This document shows, piece after piece, positions 12,001-21,700 of a stretch of 64,000 nt of DNA. Source of the stretch: JAAFIM01 sp964467315 (GTDB lineage: Bacteria; Bacteroidota; Bacteroidia; Chitinophagales; Saprospiraceae); assembly GCA_964467315.1 (NCBI GenBank), contig CAYXSA010000005.1, forward strand, positions 11,386 through 75,385, read 5' to 3'. The position numbers were made by a program, and so were the translations under genes. The first letter of the stretch is position 1; every line of letters begins with the position of its first letter. Below the pieces are notes generated by a model. The model was not told the DNA's origin and made no database searches. It saw nothing but the letters and a program-made list of their open reading frames with translations.

Positions 12001-12396
12001 AGTACCATTGGGGGACACGAAAGAAATGCCCGAAGGACGTGGATTTACGACCAACATAAACTCAATCCTGCATAATGCTACAGATGATGAATCCTCGAAG
12101 ATTTTCACCAAATAAGCCCCTGTGGCAAGACTATCCGTTAAGGTAAGCGTCGATAAATTTGTATAGGAGCGCCCTGCAACTGTCCAATTTACGAGCGCAC
12201 CCGATGGATTTTGCAAAACGATAGCCCCTCCCTCGCAAGCCTGTAAAATACCATTATTATAAACCGAAGTCGAGACGTTCATAGTCACAGAATCTATCCC
12301 TGCGCAAATTTGCGCGCGCAGCGATGGATAACTGAATAAGAACAAGCCCGCAAGCAAGATAATATGTAGATATATTTTGCGCATATTCTTCATCAT
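1..12396 (-). CDS. Giant secreted adhesin-like Ig/PKD repeat protein, 3' end outside window
   Basis: One reading frame is open from an ATG at 12396 to the first base of the window, giving at least 4132 codons with no stop; the C-terminus lies beyond the left edge. Residues 1-29 form a signal peptide ending in RAQ. Then come many Ig-like repeats with a C-x-x-C...Y/F-x-W signature (for example CPGCQYQWF, CLGCQYRWF, CVGCSYTW), Cys-rich P..GG modules, an internal jelly-roll-like insert, a PKD domain (IWNFGDGNS) near the 3' end, a second jelly-roll region, and the start of an Omp28-like segment (GFAFDSVWIGDRGRNVLIEHF). The last parts align with the neighbouring 3661-aa protein, so about 170 further residues ending in a T9SS sorting domain are expected. 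The role, inferred, is a surface adhesin or gliding filament protein exported by T9SS. The 5' third is visibly more AT-rich than the rest. Confidence 0.9.
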   Translation of the reverse strand, partial: MMKNMRKIYLHIILLAGLFLFSYPSLRAQICAGIDSVTMNVSTSVYNNGILQACEGGAIVLQNPSGALVNWTVAGRSYTNLSTLTLTDSLATGAYLVKIFEDSSSVALCRIEFMLVVNPRPSGISFVSPNGTVQNNALSVCVPATNVNIISSCPGGNCPSDASGYRWSNGVTTTSGQILNIASLPVTGAASSVYTLSVTNDFLCTSVQSLTVFKNYAPAVNISSPAVICSDNAITVSTAPTACMNCNNTGLSYIWSAAAPLNVSPGMTDVTAANLIATPINNTTANQTVTYRVTITNSLECTQTITSDVSVRAIWRGTFSVEPTTDVCHGSQITATLTSLQNYPFSRSFRLYDYADTSYRLTTPLLPSTTFSRTFIFTADTTHGDTTHGGYIFGGDVLMNGCLSELFGPGLQTVYPNPEIALTGDIVACAGGVITSTVASIVPSTLYYVTPSSISYAYQWSANNAPRPAVHERNFYYPPGTGNPAVTVSYNPVPELACRATDTYTATIASVATLTLTSSSATDEVCLGSPVTVSVASPANYELAYTWYVSSGGVTDTVNTGSSLVDMPTEETVYTVAARTLSGSCPAMASHTVGVNYPPSARIINPSPIACTDYTLTITGVVSGGSAITSTVWSGITGATGTGLTYNLPIGGAGTAVLTAVDAKGCTGTHSLAITRPACSSLELTRSLYKQKYCTDDAITLVAHPSTVLYPDPTYTWSYTAGVNNISFANGGATMIISPPLVDDNISLIVSDGDATFYIEGLVKGKPSNFLTLDNGTSDDPNHQDITKVNTREKIVFDPFGVITTTLTSITLNPAPAVVSTTGASQVTNGTHLDNTSIISIYVSSNDTDTVPTIEQIVFGGEYRGKIINRTTNYTIGGKSKTVFHVQVPCMLAESNTDIRLVTLSGTIAPTTNCIKVLPASKRETGADEVSFSGGKTLSIMPELADRGGVVALPLGTMPLTGTGFRDQFTYTTALKNYTVTSVTSATTVRMTINMVRTTPASTNQNLTISRIPTAMSVNGVAVSPPVATVTFGDGNAADRTRAIVLDYTLADFTSGPTITLSVDSGAESMREGLGAATITLDYIGANVTGNAEYQATRNANADYDPIGSPVNLVPVVPMSITGIDLFSSYTAPTGNPVSRALSTSAPTGGLGSGFTGACTTNVPSDITLTGASTITHTNSGRSVSPALSFPITTGTSACGVTNTVSGPSLITHITYSDFFWTWPQTTIVNDPNNGTATSLTLGSVALHNTNAPLLGQNTGHVCVFQRSITRTATFDRVYISENDGAIAGLSGASTSLGGEQVFNLRVEEPMISMMEATPDTICAGSLVSLEAIDTNAISNLISYTWSSNPLNSGVSATLAASNTEIIYQQPTATTRYSVEVTNIYGCKVKDSVLVFVNPLPGTGISPDSVIQFCPHTSAVLFATTSNVTCAGNCSYQWEAERNGSWQPIGNASFINRNFAENVRLYITANNCRDSATARLEKLPAPLVSIIGIDSVVPLCVGQPLLLQATVAAGFNYQWNTGSTQPNLLVTSQGGYYVQVTDANGCIGVSEPVLVANSPSGNNTLVSANPAAFCQIGDSAIVEAQPCLGCQYRWFQDFPTYTDEVQPLSTDRTYTASITGTFFAEVVNSSGCVYRTTNQVEITSATLASPFITATTSSLCGGTVPLIGTASATGLSYQWYYSSISAGTYSILSANTNSSMTVSLPGYYRLRTTEANGCFAESNTIHVQSATLFSPQLTPISSNVICNGGSLTISTPLFLGDTYQWYLDGVAITGATSAAYDATIAGNYYVRVTTAQGCSANTPTRTLLVSSIVQPVASADKMSFCPGDSVRLTVTLCPGCQYQWFRNGLPINAGLSSSNYLQYINSVGTYNVRVSTPLTGCEQLSNSLVITQRNAPTPSIVASITELCDGIVPYVQTSSCVGCSYTWMRADTITPTSFQPIFGAPNDTIISVGEVGYYQIRVAYPNGCTQVSSNQIIIDGGFTVALTTTVDTICNNSPVTLDAAIPVGRCAGGCTFEWFRNNSPIATNAVPTYALPLGQRQTGLYQVRVTTSNGCQSTSNLTQLTAITLAPTVSASASAICGGTPVTLTINNCPNGCTSAYDYVWSDSLSSTTSSITTNISASYIATVSLGATCSATTPPYALNPLTSLGTTIGVGGTTVASASICAGDSVVLERVSGCTACTYQWVSGTTAAFANVPTATLPIYSTNVPSFYALIANDTINNCRDTSNFVQLINVPAAVGFGLNFNNATLAASGVPADMDVLGLGLTPAALHSTGTYTSTPLFAYNPPTVNPGLTFGARRDTFAPMTAQPGNYLITYTYTQSGCTFSTSDVLRVQNSAIVEIQNLNPLHVSYEACVSDTLVIRTTNYAFGVDTVRLFNQQDVYSSVTIVSVVTTRDTLGSDTLYNQEIRIVVPDWSKGCFVRLVGRRISTAVAMSDSATTPFLLIHNEPLALSGLPATICSNGSPIVLTGTPAGGLFILQQYNSAALGTTTDTTAIAGVFTGTTLSPTAIPLAQYNVDGIDTMRVVYRFYSRFSNGNYCPEPDTVTQLVEARAVTLTQVRFNPISVSQSRERLENLVRRVFPHSAAPSRWLVGSPTNDHEIIYGGSFTTPAGAPDEFLPANAGVGPHTLTYTIRNGVCFNTVSDVIQVTPIPTPVPLADTICRNIAPVTFGRDAGYTYQANALQFIQPGVSFADTFNTLVVTSRNATTPVIPSRYITVLNSNVGLEQFRYQPQDVHPAPFTHDTLLIQYIYNRIEYNAGVPFDTVSYVMASFYQPIFIEDTALVTILDTLLSPIICENDQDVLAAATPSGGYFTLQGGTGAYAVNDTLTNNILNSFAIHQNESTATNYVLSYVYNGVACQSRDTFQFLIPEPLVPNFVTASGRRTYCNSDLPDPIIASTIGNFTNVLLVNGVAQPTMHFTPTLTTPGPQIVINQVTDADYGCITTFRDSFHVFPLPLVRIDTFAAREFCTNDSAFAFTIHPAPTCIGAVGGELLTQGFNSPVLPAGWSFQNINTASSGWGQMNLNGVGVAFVDTTSIAQNTWIYTAPINMVVGSTYQIEYLIRVGPRNCQTCADASMVVTAGTAANPGAQSIVLATFPILDDNYAGFYTMQSHSFIAPATGNFRFAFNANSSGPTTRWIAIDTIVVRAITASNCLTGIGSLSGAGVVATAGNDSLYTFVPTTLTAGNYNIRYSFSDTRGCIDSVVVPITMKPHPTVAMSALAPTYCKNEAEIPMSGTPTGGVFTINRLSGAAANNMVLWGAPPVPTNNVTYNTSVPLRFFPRNVGREGIEYRYRDPLTQCGTSVFDTVEVLAIPDSVRFLAQATTPANPAALQNIYCQTNAPVTLNVEVVRGAMAPGYFYGAGVVNGAGGTGVAQLDMNAAVAAMGRVGNDTLRYAYVAANGCIDTTFAVTRIEPIPTLSFDNVAATMRLPDSICLNDPAVGVRVRHQQFTGALGTTFIDSLIVFGAGTMTASALQIGDTINPVNFGPGWHQVSYFFRSVYGCENTIYDSFRVDTVPVVFFTGLPTTRYYCENDPGGLLMAYPAYYPGSGYLELSGGIYSPTPRRIDSSFFYIDPAQLADSTQSVTYNIYYEFTNLRGCRADGTDTIQIRPFPRITMSLDSIYCNQDDTLDLFTVVTPTGGVFVDNLPYTSILQSQYLNLNSPAGPRRITYTYTDPTTQCTNSAFQNVTLYHVPTIGFSVAGGCTGVNVGFNGTVISNLANFDSLTSTIWNFGDGNSVTLTPDPLNPLIIPSATHTYAIDGYLTPSLTVVNRGICSTTVQNNLIVSPTIALQYGTPYVQDFESGAGSWYPEQEQVANAGDTIWSHRLLTNGHIVDADNTAWVTYGNNNNVYGAGDRAHIYSPCFDFTQTWRPMISLDVWRDFNPGVDGAVLEAYEPSTDTWEVVGEINKGIRWYQSNFLLSRPGGQRAANALNPTGWSAKSTEWDNARYRLDQFAGRPSVRFRISFATAPNTVLVDLPQGFAFDSVWIGDRGRNVLIEHFTNYLTPDVYFIEQGLYDKVFNNMYGRDVTLIQYHHPLPFNLSSQNDQYYQANIIDPGARAYVYGVDTTNRALIDGQPRGDGTTLGLDINDLDYDMLQFPAFQIFMQPLIINGNTVTVNATLLAMKDMPHSN

Positions 12397-12472
12397 TTTT
12401 GTATAAATCCTGGTAATAATTCTCTATTTATCAAGGGGCGTTTTACCTATATAAAATGCCTTTTTGAATACT

Positions 12473-12593
12473 TGGGCATGCCCCCGCAAATGCCGCGCAA
12501 AGGGCGCGGCGCGGGGTCGGGCTATCCGCTGCATCACACTGCAAGCGCGGCAAAGCCGCACTTGCAGTGTGGTTCCGCTCCTATCCCTCATGC
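12473..12593 (+). repeat. F1 modular hairpin element, forward copy
   Basis: Slightly diverged ends: GGGCATGCCC at 12474, GTCGGGCTAT at 12516-12525, CTATCCCTCATGC at 12581-12593. The inner stem is CGCGC/GCGCG-type. The middle stem pairs GCAAGCGCGGC with GCCGCACTTGC. It faces the next copy, so the two form an inverted pair downstream of the 3661-aa gene and upstream of the window-edge gene. Confidence 0.85.
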
Positions 12594-12642
12594 ATAGCAA
12601 GCAGCAAAGCCCTTTTCAAAGCTATGCCCCTTTTTATGCCTT

Positions 12643-12768
12643 GCGAGAGGGATAGGAGGGGCAGCCGCTGCGCGGCTGGTAGGCGCAGCGCGCCTCGCGC
12701 TGTGCCTACTAAAACCCCGCATAGCCCGACAGCAGCACGCATTTTATGCGTGCTGCTGGCTCGCCCAA
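12643..12768 (-). repeat. F1 modular hairpin element, reverse copy
   Basis: The motifs are GCGAGAGGGATAG (12643-12655), ATAGCCCGAC (12721-12730) and a decayed terminal GGCTCGCCC. The inner stem is AGCAGCACGCA/TGCGTGCTGCT and the middle stem is AGGCGCAGCGCG/CGCGCTGTGCCT. It lies 21 bp from the stop of the 3661-aa gene. Together with the copy at 12473 it fills the whole 392-bp gap between the two giant genes. Confidence 0.82.
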
Positions 12769-12788
12769 ATTATTCAAAAGAACTAAAC

Positions 12789-15700
12789 TTACGGCTTGGT
12801 GATAATCACCTGACGCTGCGAGTAAACCGTCTGGTTGTTGATGCTGAATATGTACATCGCCGCGCTGAAATCATCGGTGGCAACCTCTATAGTGCGCTCG
12901 CCCGCCTGCGCTTTTCCTGTGCGCAAGACCCGACCCAACATATCCACGACCTGCCAATCGTACTCGCCTTCCAGCGGCTGCTCAAACTCTACCGTGAAGT
13001 AAGTCTGTGCAGGGTTGGGATACAGCTTGAAATCTATGATTTCTCTGCCCTCGCCAGGCGCTAATTCCTCCACATTCACAGGCCCATTGAAGACCGTCAA
13101 ATCGCGGGAAGTAGCCACTTGCAAGACCTCTTTCGTGGCATTGTTTTGCACAAATACGTTCATGCGCAGGTTGTGGCGGCGGTACTGACTGGTGGGGAAC
13201 GACCAGTTGAGCGTAACCTCTACCTCATCGTCCGTTACCCAAGGGCGCTCAAACGGGGTACCCGCTGTCGGGTCAGTCGCCAAAGCAACATCTGCCAACA
13301 TCGCACGCACTACGCTTATCATATTGTGGCGCTGCGTGCTGCGCAAGGAGTCTTCCGTAACAACGGCATGCACCACATAAGGGTCGAGCGGCAAATCTCT
13401 AAGCGCTTTCACCAAGACCACGACATTTGCGGAGCCTGTAGCTGCGCCCGTGCCTGCTTGGAATATCTGCGGTACGGTAGGAATGGTGATTTGGAAGCTG
13501 GCAGGTTTGAGCATCTCCATATCGAGAAACTCGTGCGAGCCGCCTACGTTATTGACCAATTCCTCTGTAGTGCTGACGTAGTTTTGTCCATTGATACGCA
13601 CCTTTTTAGCCGACTCAGATACACCGTAGAAGAGCGTGCGCGCATTGCTTTCTGCCGTTGCTTGATTGTAGTAAGAATCCGCACCACCCAAAGGCGTTTG
13701 GAATTGTAAGAGCGTTACATCGCGTCCGTACAAATTGCTGTATATAAGTCTGTAGAGATTCGCCTCTACTGTAGCGATGCCCTGTATGTTTTGGTTGGAG
13801 AAATGCTCCAGCAAAACGCTTCTTCCTCTGTCGCCTACATAGACATTATCGAAGGCGAAACCTTCGCGTCCATTGGCAGAGGTATTATCAGCAGCGGCAA
13901 AGGAAACGCGCATACGCAGGCTCGTCATACCACGCAAATCGCCATTGCGGCGGTCGGTATCCAAGCGATAGCGAGAAGACACGAAGCCATCAAGATTTTC
14001 GCCTGACCAGCCGATGGGCGCTTCATTGGGGCGAAGCACTTGCGCGCCTGGTGCGCTGATGAGGTAGAGCGAATCGTACCAGTTGATGCCTTTATCGCGT
14101 TCGCCTAAGTTGACCCAGCCCTGTGTCGGGTGGAAAAACTCCAGCACTGCGCCATCAATACCCTCGCGGCTGTCTATCCAAGTATCCATAGCCACCATGG
14201 GGCGACGGAGCGCGGATATATCGAAGCAGGGGCTATATACCCAGCCTCTATCGGCGGGCTGATAAGGGGCAGATGCACGAGTTACCCAAACATTGTTTTC
14301 GGCTTGGGCAGTAGTGATGCGTGAGCCTGTCGCCCAACCAAAGTCCCAAAGACTATCGAGTGGATTGCTATTGTTGACAGTTTCTTGTATCCAGCCTTCA
14401 GCGCCATTGTCGAAACCTTGTATATAAGGCAGCGCGGGCGTTACGGCTATTTTCGGCGAGATAACAATGCGTTGTTGATAAGCGGAAGAGCAAACGCCTT
14501 GATTGACGATAAGCAAACGCGGGAAGTAGATACCCGCAAGCGCGTATTCGTGCAATCTATTGGGCACTACTACGGGGTTGGCAGGTGTACCTAAGGAGTC
14601 TATCAGCCCATCGCCATAATCCCAAACGTAGGTGGTGATGCTATCGCGGGAAGGTGGTGTATTTACTAAGCCTGTGCTGCCTGTGATAAAGCTGATATCA
14701 TCGCCTTCGCAGCCGCCGCCTGTGAGGAAGCTCACCAGCGGAATGCGGAATACGCTGATATTTTGGGCTATCGTATCGGAGCAGAGTGTAATGGGGTCTT
14801 GGTAGAGATATTCGATTTCGCGGATACCAAACTGTGCAGAGGGGTCGAAGATGCTATCCGCTAAGATACCACCCGCTACGCCTGTGCCATTGGTTACATC
14901 TCGGAAGAAACCACCTACAGGCGAGGCTTGCAAGACGATGGGTGCCGTCGCAGAATCGACGCAGACCTGTGTAGGTATGCTCACGAAGTTGAGCACGGGC
15001 ACGGGGCGTATTTCGACGTAGTTTTTGATGGAATCTTGGCATACGCGCCCATTGGTATAACGGTGCGATATGTAGATATAACTTAGCTCGTAAGTAGCAG
15101 GGGCTGCCAACTGCGAGGGGTCTAAGTTATAGACACCACTTTGTTGTAGTTGCTGCTGGAAGGAGAGCAAGCCACCGAAAGGCGAAGGCACTACCAAAAA
15201 CGGCGCATCATTGCCGCAGTAAGAGAAGGTATCGGGGTTGCTACCGATTTGGGTGTTTGGCGAGAAGCCCGCGAAGCCCAAAGCTGGCACTGTATCGACC
15301 ACCACTACCCGCTCCAAGAAGTTGGAACAACCGCGTGGGTCGGTGTAAGTGTAGCGAATAGTATCCGCACCAAATACCGCATCTCTTGCGAAGTAGATAT
15401 AACGAGTAGTTGGCGGTACAGCTGCGGGGTTGCCAAACATGCGAATACCGCGTGCCGTGAATACACCCGTTTCTGGGAATACAGGCGCTACGTTCGTCAT
15501 AAAGCGGTTGTTGGCATATAGAGGCACAGAGTCTGCACTCTCGCAAATATGATAGCGTCTATCAATAGTACCGCCTGCGAGCGTATCGCCTGGCATATTG
15601 AAGCTAAGCTGTGGTAGCGGATTGACTAGTATGAAAGTATCTACACGCGAGTCGCAGCCATTGGAAGAGTAATCCAAGCGAACCCCAATGCTGGTGGGCG

Positions 15701-18700
15701 TATCGAAAATGCCCGCCGAATCTGGGTAAAACTCTGCGGTACTTGCAGGTATATTGTTGTTGCCTACGGAGGTAGCTGGGAAGCCCGTGAAGACACCTGC
15801 TGTAACGGTAGGGCCTACTGCTGTAATCCCTAAAGGTAAAGTAACATCGCTGGCGCAAGTTGATAGTGGTAAGCCTGTGATGGTTACTTCTGCGCGGTTG
15901 AATATGATGATGGTATCGCGGATGGTATCGCGGCAGCCTGTGGCGTTGTTGGCGTACCAGTACAGATATTCTTCCGTGATGCTGTTGGGCGTAGCGCCTG
16001 CAATCTGCGGATAGAAATCGCCTGTATTGGCATTCAAGCTGAATGGGAAGCCGTTGGGTTGGGTTTCCACATTGGAGAATGCACCGCCTAAGGGCACGCC
16101 TACGATTTTTGCGGTATCGCCTTCGCAGAAGGTAGCAGGCACGGGCTCACCACCAGCGAGCACCAAGCCTACAAAAGGCAATTCGCGGATAATCATCTCA
16201 TGCGTATAGGTAGCTGTACAGCCGTTTCCATCTACCAGCGTATATACGATGGTATCGCGTACGGTAGTATCGCGTCTGCTTGCTGTCGCTTGTAGCGGGT
16301 AGTAAGAAGGGGCTACGCTGCCAGGGCTTGGGTTTATCAAGCCTACCGCGCTCAGCGTTACTGTATTTGTACCGAAAGCCGTCGTAATATCCACCGTATT
16401 GGAGAACAATTGAAGCGGCAGAACAGGGTCATTGGCACAATAAACAGGCGCTAAAGTTGTCATACCCAGCACAGGCGTAGGATGCACAAAGAAAGTAGTA
16501 GTGTCTTCTGCAACGCAACCATAAATGTCGGCTATAGTATAGGCTACAGCAAATGGCTCCGTAACGGTACTGGTTGAAGGGTAGCGCAAAGAAGGCGAAA
16601 AGACATTGCCTGATTGCACACCACCCACATAGAATAAGCCCGTAGCTGCGTCCAACTGATTGGGCGCTTGTATATCAGAAATAGCACTTACAATGCTATT
16701 GGGCTCCTCTTGGCAAAATGCGGGGGCACTTGGCGCAGTGAGCGTAATAGAAAACGGACGAACTACTGCTATTATCGTTTGAGCAGAGTCTTTACAAGCA
16801 TTGCCCGTGAACACATAACGCAAAGTAAAGGAATCTAAAGGTGCCGTAGAAGGATAGTCTGTGGGATTGAATAGATTATTTTCTAAGCTATCCACACGAA
16901 CAGTAGCAGGTCTATTATAGAGATAATACTGTCCACCGTTGGGTGTTCCCGAAAACTGGAAGAAGGTATTTTCTTTACAGAAAGCAGGGTCTGCCAATAT
17001 CGCAGGATTGATAAGCACTGCTGGCAAATCCTCGAAGTTGACCACTCGTTGTATTTGAGCGATAACATAAGACCCTGTATCGGTGGGGTCTATAGATGCG
17101 GCTGCATCGAAGAAATTGATGGTACGATAGTAGCGATAAGTAAGTGTAAGCGTCGTTGTATTGCCTGCTATATTGGTAGGCACCAAGGCGTAGCGCTCTG
17201 CTCCATTTGCCAAGTTTAGTGGTATAAGCCCGCCATTGGAAGATGTCAAGGTCATGGAGTGTATATGCTCCACCATACCATAATCAGGCGTAAATACTGT
17301 ATTATTTTGGTAAGTATACTGTGGGTCAAACTGCGTGGTCGTGCCATTACGCGTAACGTAAGGCCCTGATGCGTTACGACCAACAAATATAGTATCATTG
17401 GCAAGTCGGCACACAAAGTCAGGTATCACAGCAAGCGAGGGCGAGGGCAATATAGAGACATTGCTTGCAGCGCTATTGGTACAGCCTGTATTGCTTATAT
17501 GGTAGGTTACTGACGAAGCCGTTGTTGTGGTTGGCATCGTCGAAGGCAAGATACTATTACTATTGACATAAGTGCCTGTGTAGTTATTAGCATACAAGCG
17601 CGTTGAGAGCGGATAAACTAAACGCGTCATGGGAGCAAGCCCTTGCATGGTTTGCGTCAAGGATATGGGTGTATAACGCACAGAATCCAGATTTACATTT
17701 CTGGCTTGTATGTGCATCGTGTCGACTACTGCATTCGGGCAAGCAATAATAGTCCCTGTATAAACGGGGCGGAATCTATATGTGAGCACGAAATCCTGCC
17801 GTCCATTAAGGTCATAACCCGTAATGCTGGGGATATTGACACTTATCGGCGATGCCGCATAAAATGTATCTGATGTTAGCAGCGTAGGCACCGTTATACC
17901 TGGAGCAGAAAGGTATGCGGCACTCAACAAGCCAAATCCTGTATTTCCTGTGCTTGGAACAGCAACAAGCTGAGCATTAGAGTTGTTGGAGCAAAGTGGC
18001 TGCTGTATGCCTGCCAAATCTATGGATACGGCTGGATTTTGTACGACCAGGAAAAAGGTTGTTTGAAACATATCTAAGCCATTCACCAATCGAAGTTTGC
18101 CTGTTCGTGCATGGCTGGGCACTATCACAGGAATATAGCCAGACCAAACGGAGCCTATTGGATTGAGGACAGGGGCGATATTTACGGAAAAATATCCTGT
18201 GTCCGTCATAAATTGCACTTGGCTGGGGATGAAGGGGAAATTAGTCAAAATAACCCGCATACTGTCTTGTAGGCAAGCCTCATACTGAGGGCAGCCCGCA
18301 GGAGGACATTGCGCAGCGAAGTTTGCTAAGCGGCGGTTGACGATATCAACATTTGTAGCCTGTAACACCTCAATAGTGTCAAACACTGTAAAAATGCAAC
18401 TGCCTAAGGTATCATGGTAATAAACAATGTGTTGACCAGGCCCAGCAATAGAAGGATTAAACGTTTGATTAACATGGTTCAATGCCCCTGATGCGGTCAG
18501 AGAAGTATACCCTCCTATGCCTGTACGCACAGATATCGGGAATAAATAATCATCTAAAGTAATACTCGGCGAGGTTATCGGCACTGGATTTACAGGGTCG
18601 AGCACCAACGAAAAGCCTGGCGCTGGCGTGTACTCGATTACTGTAATGCTGCTGGTTGTATCTATACAACCACGATTATCAACAGCAATCAAAGAATAAA

Positions 18701-21700
18701 GCCCTCCTGTTGCTGTTTGATAGGAAGACTGCTCTGCCAATAAGCCTGGTATCGGGATTGCATTGCGCACCCAACGCCGAACTACAGAAGCAGATGTATC
18801 CGTAAACGCGATTGGTGCTCCAGAGCAAACATGCGCTACTGATGGATTCCCTGTTACGGATGGAGAAAAAATGAAGCCCGCGTTAAATGCACCTGTTGGT
18901 ATGATATGAATTGAATCCGAGCTAATACAACCATTATTATTGATTCCAACTCTGTAAAATCCTGCACTGGCACTGCCCGTTACAGAAATAGAAGCCCCAA
19001 CTAAAGAACTAATTAAGTTCACGCTCCCATAAGAACCAACTCCGTAATACCAAGCATATGTGCAGCCTATGCATGGGGTTACAGACAGCACCGTCTGATT
19101 TGATGCACCACATACAAAGGCCGTGTTCGCAATAGTATCTTGTGTTGTTGATGTTTGTAGCTGCGCAGATGCAGTCGCCACCTGTATACTTATTATATTA
19201 GTGGTGTCTGAGCACGCAGATATACCGCTTGGAGGATTATTAGAAATGACCGCATAATAATCCCCGTCTGCGATTACCCCTAAAGTACTTTTAAATGAAT
19301 CTAAATTGGAATTAGGAATAGGAACACCATTATTGAACCATTCGTACCCGCAACCAATACAAGGAGCATCGGAAGTCCCTGAAGATACATCTAATGTGCT
19401 TGCTCTAGGAAGAGTATACAAAAAAACACTGTCTCCATTACAAACTACGTTGCTTGTAGAAAATAATTGTGCATTGAATGTGCTAAAAGAGACTGGGATA
19501 TCATTTGATGGTGCAGTAAAGCAATTGCCCTGCTGAATTACCAAACTATAGTTTCCAGCCCCCATAGAATCAGTAATCGCAAAAACATTTTGGTTGCCTG
19601 TATATATAGTAGTCCCTCCTTTTCTCCAAATATAAACCGCCCCAGTGCGGGGTGCTGTGCTCAATAAAACAGAGACGCCAATAGGGCTGCATTGTGGATT
19701 ATTTAATGGTACTATTACAGGTGCAGATAATATGGTGTCTCGTATCTGAATGACATTTGATAAATAATAGCAAGTCGTATTTGCATCAAATACTACTGCG
19801 TAATACCCTCGCTTATTAGGTGTTTGATGGCTATTTGTTGTGGTAAATGCTTCTGCAGCATTATTATCTAAATACCAACCATATACACAGCTATCACAAG
19901 GTGTATGAACAACCGTAAGTAACGCCGTATCGCCTGCGCAAAGAACATTAGGGACAGCCGTTAAAACAGGATTAGACCCTTCTGATGCAGCAAAAACATT
20001 TTGAAACTGTGAATTTGCAATACAACTATCTTGATCAATAACCTGAATATAGTAGGTTCCTGCTTGATTAGTCGTATAGTTGTAGCCTGTAGCATTGGGT
20101 TCAGCAACACCATTTCTATACCATTGATAACTCCATGTAGGAGGAAGTAAATAGCTTCCCTCCGCATTAAGCGTTACAGGCTGCCCTGCACAAATATAAC
20201 GAGTCTGTGTGTCAATGGCTATACTGAATGAAGTATCAAATCCAATAATAATTGGGTTAGAAGTGCGTACACAGCCATTCGGATAAGCAACTTCTATAAA
20301 GTAAGTACCAGGTGTATTCGTTACATGATTTGCAGCGCTAGCGCCGCCTATTTGTGTAAGCCCTACCCCACTCGTTTGTATATACCACTTATACTGGCAA
20401 CCAGTACACGGGGTAGTCGACAGCTCAGCTGTATTATTTCCACAAAGCCTACGATGATTAGTGCTTATCGTTGGCAATGATACGTTTGCTTGTTCAACCT
20501 CAAAAATACTAGAATACTCTGAGCAATTCAGCGTATCTGTAACACGCAAAATGTAATCGCCCCCCGTGTTGAGATTTACGGTTGTCCCTATAGCTACAAC
20601 ACTATTCAAATCAGTATTCTCATACCAACGATAATAGCACCCTGCACAAGCATTCGTAACATTCAGGATTGCATTTGTTGTAGAGGATTGGTCAGTGCAT
20701 ATTTTTGATGGCAGCGCCTCCACTAAAGGAGAAGCCAATGAAGTATTTTGGACTGGGAACACATTTGAAACTCCCATACAACCTGTAGCACTATTCACAA
20801 CCGTTACTTTATAATCGCCCGGAGTAAAAGCAAAAGTAAAATTGGCAGTACTTCCATTACTCCATTGGTAAGAACAAGTTGCACAATAAGGTAATGTTTC
20901 TATAATCAAGGGCTGAGCAGAACAAAGAGCATTTGTTTGCTGATTATCTGCTGTCCGACCAGCAATTGTGGGAAGTAAAAAGGAAGAGTTTGAAACCGTT
21001 TTATTCAACAAATAACCACAGCCATTATTATCGACAATATTTACCACATAAGTCCCCACCGAATTCGCCGTTATTGAATTTGTATTGGAAAAAGCCCCTG
21101 ACCCTAAAGGTGGTGTCCAATTAAATGAACAACCAGGGCAGCCATTGATTTGTAATTGAATACTCCCCCCACACAATAGTGCTGTGTCCGGATAAATCTG
21201 CGGACTTTGTTGATTATATTGATTAAGTAGGGATACTGCCGTCGCTTCGCAGCCATTCGAAGAAGCAACCACACGATAAGAACCAGGTAGAGTTGCAATA
21301 ACTGTATTAGTAGTATCCATTGGCGTATTGCTGTTGGCATAATACCACTTATAAGTAGTGCCTGGCAAATTTGCATTGGCAGAAAAAGAAATAGATGTAC
21401 CAGCGCAAATTTGCGCCGTAGTTGGTTGTGTTAATACGGTTACCTGTTGGTTTACGTCTATACTCACGGTGTCTGCAACCACACAACCCGTATTCACATC
21501 ACTGGCTTCCACAATTCGAACATTCGTACCTATAGAAGGCGAAAACGTATACTCTGAGCCCGCAAAAAATTGCGAACCGTCTGGCGCAATCCATGTGTAG
21601 TTTATATTACAATTGCCGCTCGGACAATCTACGTCCGCCTTCAAACTTATAGGCGTTCCTTCGCAGCGTACTGTAATGCTGTCTGTATTGACCTCTATTT

